Positions 5,485 through 6,535 of a DNA stretch of 6,535 bases are shown here, piece after piece. Source of the DNA: Alphaproteobacteria bacterium. Its GTDB lineage: Bacteria; Pseudomonadota; Alphaproteobacteria; UBA8366; JADFVY01. The stretch lies in NCBI GenBank assembly GCA_029881615.1, contig JAOUMF010000130.1, positions 1 through 6,535 on the forward strand, read 5' to 3'. The notes below the pieces were generated by a model. The model was not told the DNA's origin. It was given only the letters and a program-made list of their open reading frames with translations, and ran no database searches. How positions within the stretch are numbered: the first letter of the stretch is position 1; each line of letters begins with the position of its first letter. Made by a program: the position numbers and the translations under genes.

Positions 5485-6535
5485 TCAGCTCTCTTTCCCG
5501 TGAATATATATGGCCCTGCCATCCACCACGGTGCGCAACGCATGGCCCTGCACCGGGCGTCCGTCGAAGGGTGAGTTTTTGGATTTGCTGCGGAAGGCTG
5601 TCTCGTCGATCTTCCAGGGGCGGTCGGGGTCGATCAGCACCAGATCGGCGGCCGCGCCCTTCGTCATGCGCCCGGCTTTCAGGCCAAGAAGGTCGGCCGG
5701 TTTGCATGTTACCGGCGCCAACGCGGCGGCCAGCGACAAATGCTTGTTGTGATAAAGCTCCAGCGTCAGGGGCAGCAATGTTTCCAGCCCGATGATGCCG
5801 AACGAAGCCTGCGCGAAGGGCAGTCGCTTGGAATCCTGGTCATGGGGCGAATGATCGCTGGCGATGGCATCGATGGTGCCGTCGCTCAAGCCTTCGACGA
5901 TGGCTTGTCGGTCGTTTTCGCCGCGCAGGGGCGGGCGGACCTTGGCGAAGGTGCGATAGTCCCCCACGGCCACCTCGTTCAGCGCGAAATAATGCGGGGC
6001 CGTGTCGCAGGTTACCTTCAGGCCGCGTTTCTTGGCCTGGCGGATTGCTTCTACCCCGGCGGCGGTAGACACATGTGCCGCATGCCAGCGACCGCCCGTG
6101 GTCTCGACCAGGCGCAGATCGCGCTCGATCATGATTACCTCGGCGACCGGCGGCAGGCCCGACAATCCCAGCCGGCTGGCAATCTCGCCGGAATTCATGC
6201 TGCCGTTGCCGCACAGCGCGGGTTCCTCGGGATGCTGCAGGATGATATGGCCGAATGTGCTGGCGTAGCTCAACGCCCGCTGCATGGTCTTGGCGTCGGC
6301 GATGGCGGTCTCGGCGTCGGTGAAGGCCACGGCGCCAGCCTCGCCCAGCAGGCCGTATTCGGTCAGTTCGTTGCCCTGCATGCCGCGCGTTGCCGCCGCG
6401 TAGCAATGGATCTTGGCCAGCTTGACCTCGCGCGCCCGGCGCGCCACGAATTCCAGCACGGCGACGTTGTCGATCACCGGGTCGGTGTTGGGAAGGCAGA
6501 CCATGGTGGTCACCCCGCCGGCGGCCGCCGCCAGC
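5485..6535 (-). CDS. pyrC: Dihydroorotase, class I (C-terminal 349 residues; N-terminus off window)
   Basis: Dihydroorotase closes N-carbamoyl-aspartate to dihydroorotate in the third step of pyrimidine synthesis, using metal ions in an amidohydrolase (TIM-barrel) fold. The frame is open through the right edge: residues LAAAAGG precede VTTMVCLPNTDPVID, the usual family sequence. The GTG at 6511-6513 is therefore internal, not the start, and I estimate about 80 N-terminal residues are missing, including the HxH metal motif. Visible active-site elements are the AAHVST histidine (6073-6075), the TAPHYF histidine (5992-5994) and the ASDHSPHD aspartate (5854-5856). GLETLLPLTLEL and KPADLLGLKAGRMTKGAAADLVLID are typical of the C-terminal part. 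The position usually held by a metal-binding Asp (HxED) is Glu here (HPEE, 6223-6234). The retained ligands argue for an active enzyme, not the degenerate PyrC-like partner of aspartate carbamoyltransferase; the missing HxH motif leaves this open. The stop lies 3 bases before plsY. Confidence 0.95.
   Translation of the reverse strand, partial: LAAAAGGVTTMVCLPNTDPVIDNVAVLEFVARRAREVKLAKIHCYAAATRGMQGNELTEYGLLGEAGAVAFTDAETAIADAKTMQRALSYASTFGHIILQHPEEPALCGNGSMNSGEIASRLGLSGLPPVAEVIMIERDLRLVETTGGRWHAAHVSTAAGVEAIRQAKKRGLKVTCDTAPHYFALNEVAVGDYRTFAKVRPPLRGENDRQAIVEGLSDGTIDAIASDHSPHDQDSKRLPFAQASFGIIGLETLLPLTLELYHNKHLSLAAALAPVTCKPADLLGLKAGRMTKGAAADLVLIDPDRPWKIDETAFRSKSKNSPFDGRPVQGHALRTVVDGRAIYIHGKES
5489..5496 (-). 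promoter_or_regulatory. Ribosome binding site for plsY (AAAGAGAG)
   Basis: The purine run AAAGAGAG on the minus strand ends 7 bases before the plsY ATG and overlaps the last three sense codons of pyrC. It supports both the chosen start and coupling of plsY to pyrC translation. Confidence 0.6.

Noticed and set aside
6511..6513. GTG as the start of pyrC
   Set aside because: In-frame codons upstream (LAAAAGG) continue the conserved dihydroorotase sequence to the window edge, so the gene is truncated by the window and the GTG is internal.

Overview
The window is an ordinary, densely packed stretch of a GC-rich alphaproteobacterial chromosome. Every gene I can support lies on the minus strand. 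In the direction of transcription (right to left) the order is pyrC (3' part) - plsY - dprA - topA - rnr (5' part). The protein families, the high GC content and this pyrimidine/lipid/DprA/topoisomerase/RNase R order resemble members of the Alphaproteobacteria, perhaps Rhodospirillales-like. The class is a confident inference; the order is a guess.

Right part (3759-6535): dihydroorotase, glycerol-3-phosphate acyltransferase and DprA are separated by only 3 and 4 bases. Each downstream Shine-Dalgarno sequence sits inside the last codons of the preceding gene, so these three are almost certainly co-transcribed and probably translationally coupled. The operon promoter is beyond the right edge, probably upstream of pyrC or of a pyrB not seen here.

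Middle part (874-3758): a 143-base, comparatively AT-rich gap with a small inverted repeat separates dprA from topA. TopA is a complete 913-residue type IA topoisomerase with catalytic Tyr303, a single four-cysteine zinc ribbon, repeated C-terminal domains, and a lysine/alanine/proline tail encoded by an exact-period 18-bp tandem repeat.

Left part (1-873): a 165-base gap with GC-rich, partly mutually exclusive inverted repeats leads into rnr. rnr appears to start at a TTG codon and is cut by the window edge after its RNA-binding N-terminal domains.

The genes serve separate housekeeping jobs: pyrimidine synthesis, phospholipid synthesis, single-stranded DNA handling in transformation, supercoil relaxation and RNA decay. 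No mobile element, tRNA, rRNA, CRISPR array or defence system is visible, and I see no previously undescribed system. The items worth a second look are the TopA tail repeat, the two inter-gene leaders, the rnr start codon and one metal-ligand substitution in the dihydroorotase.
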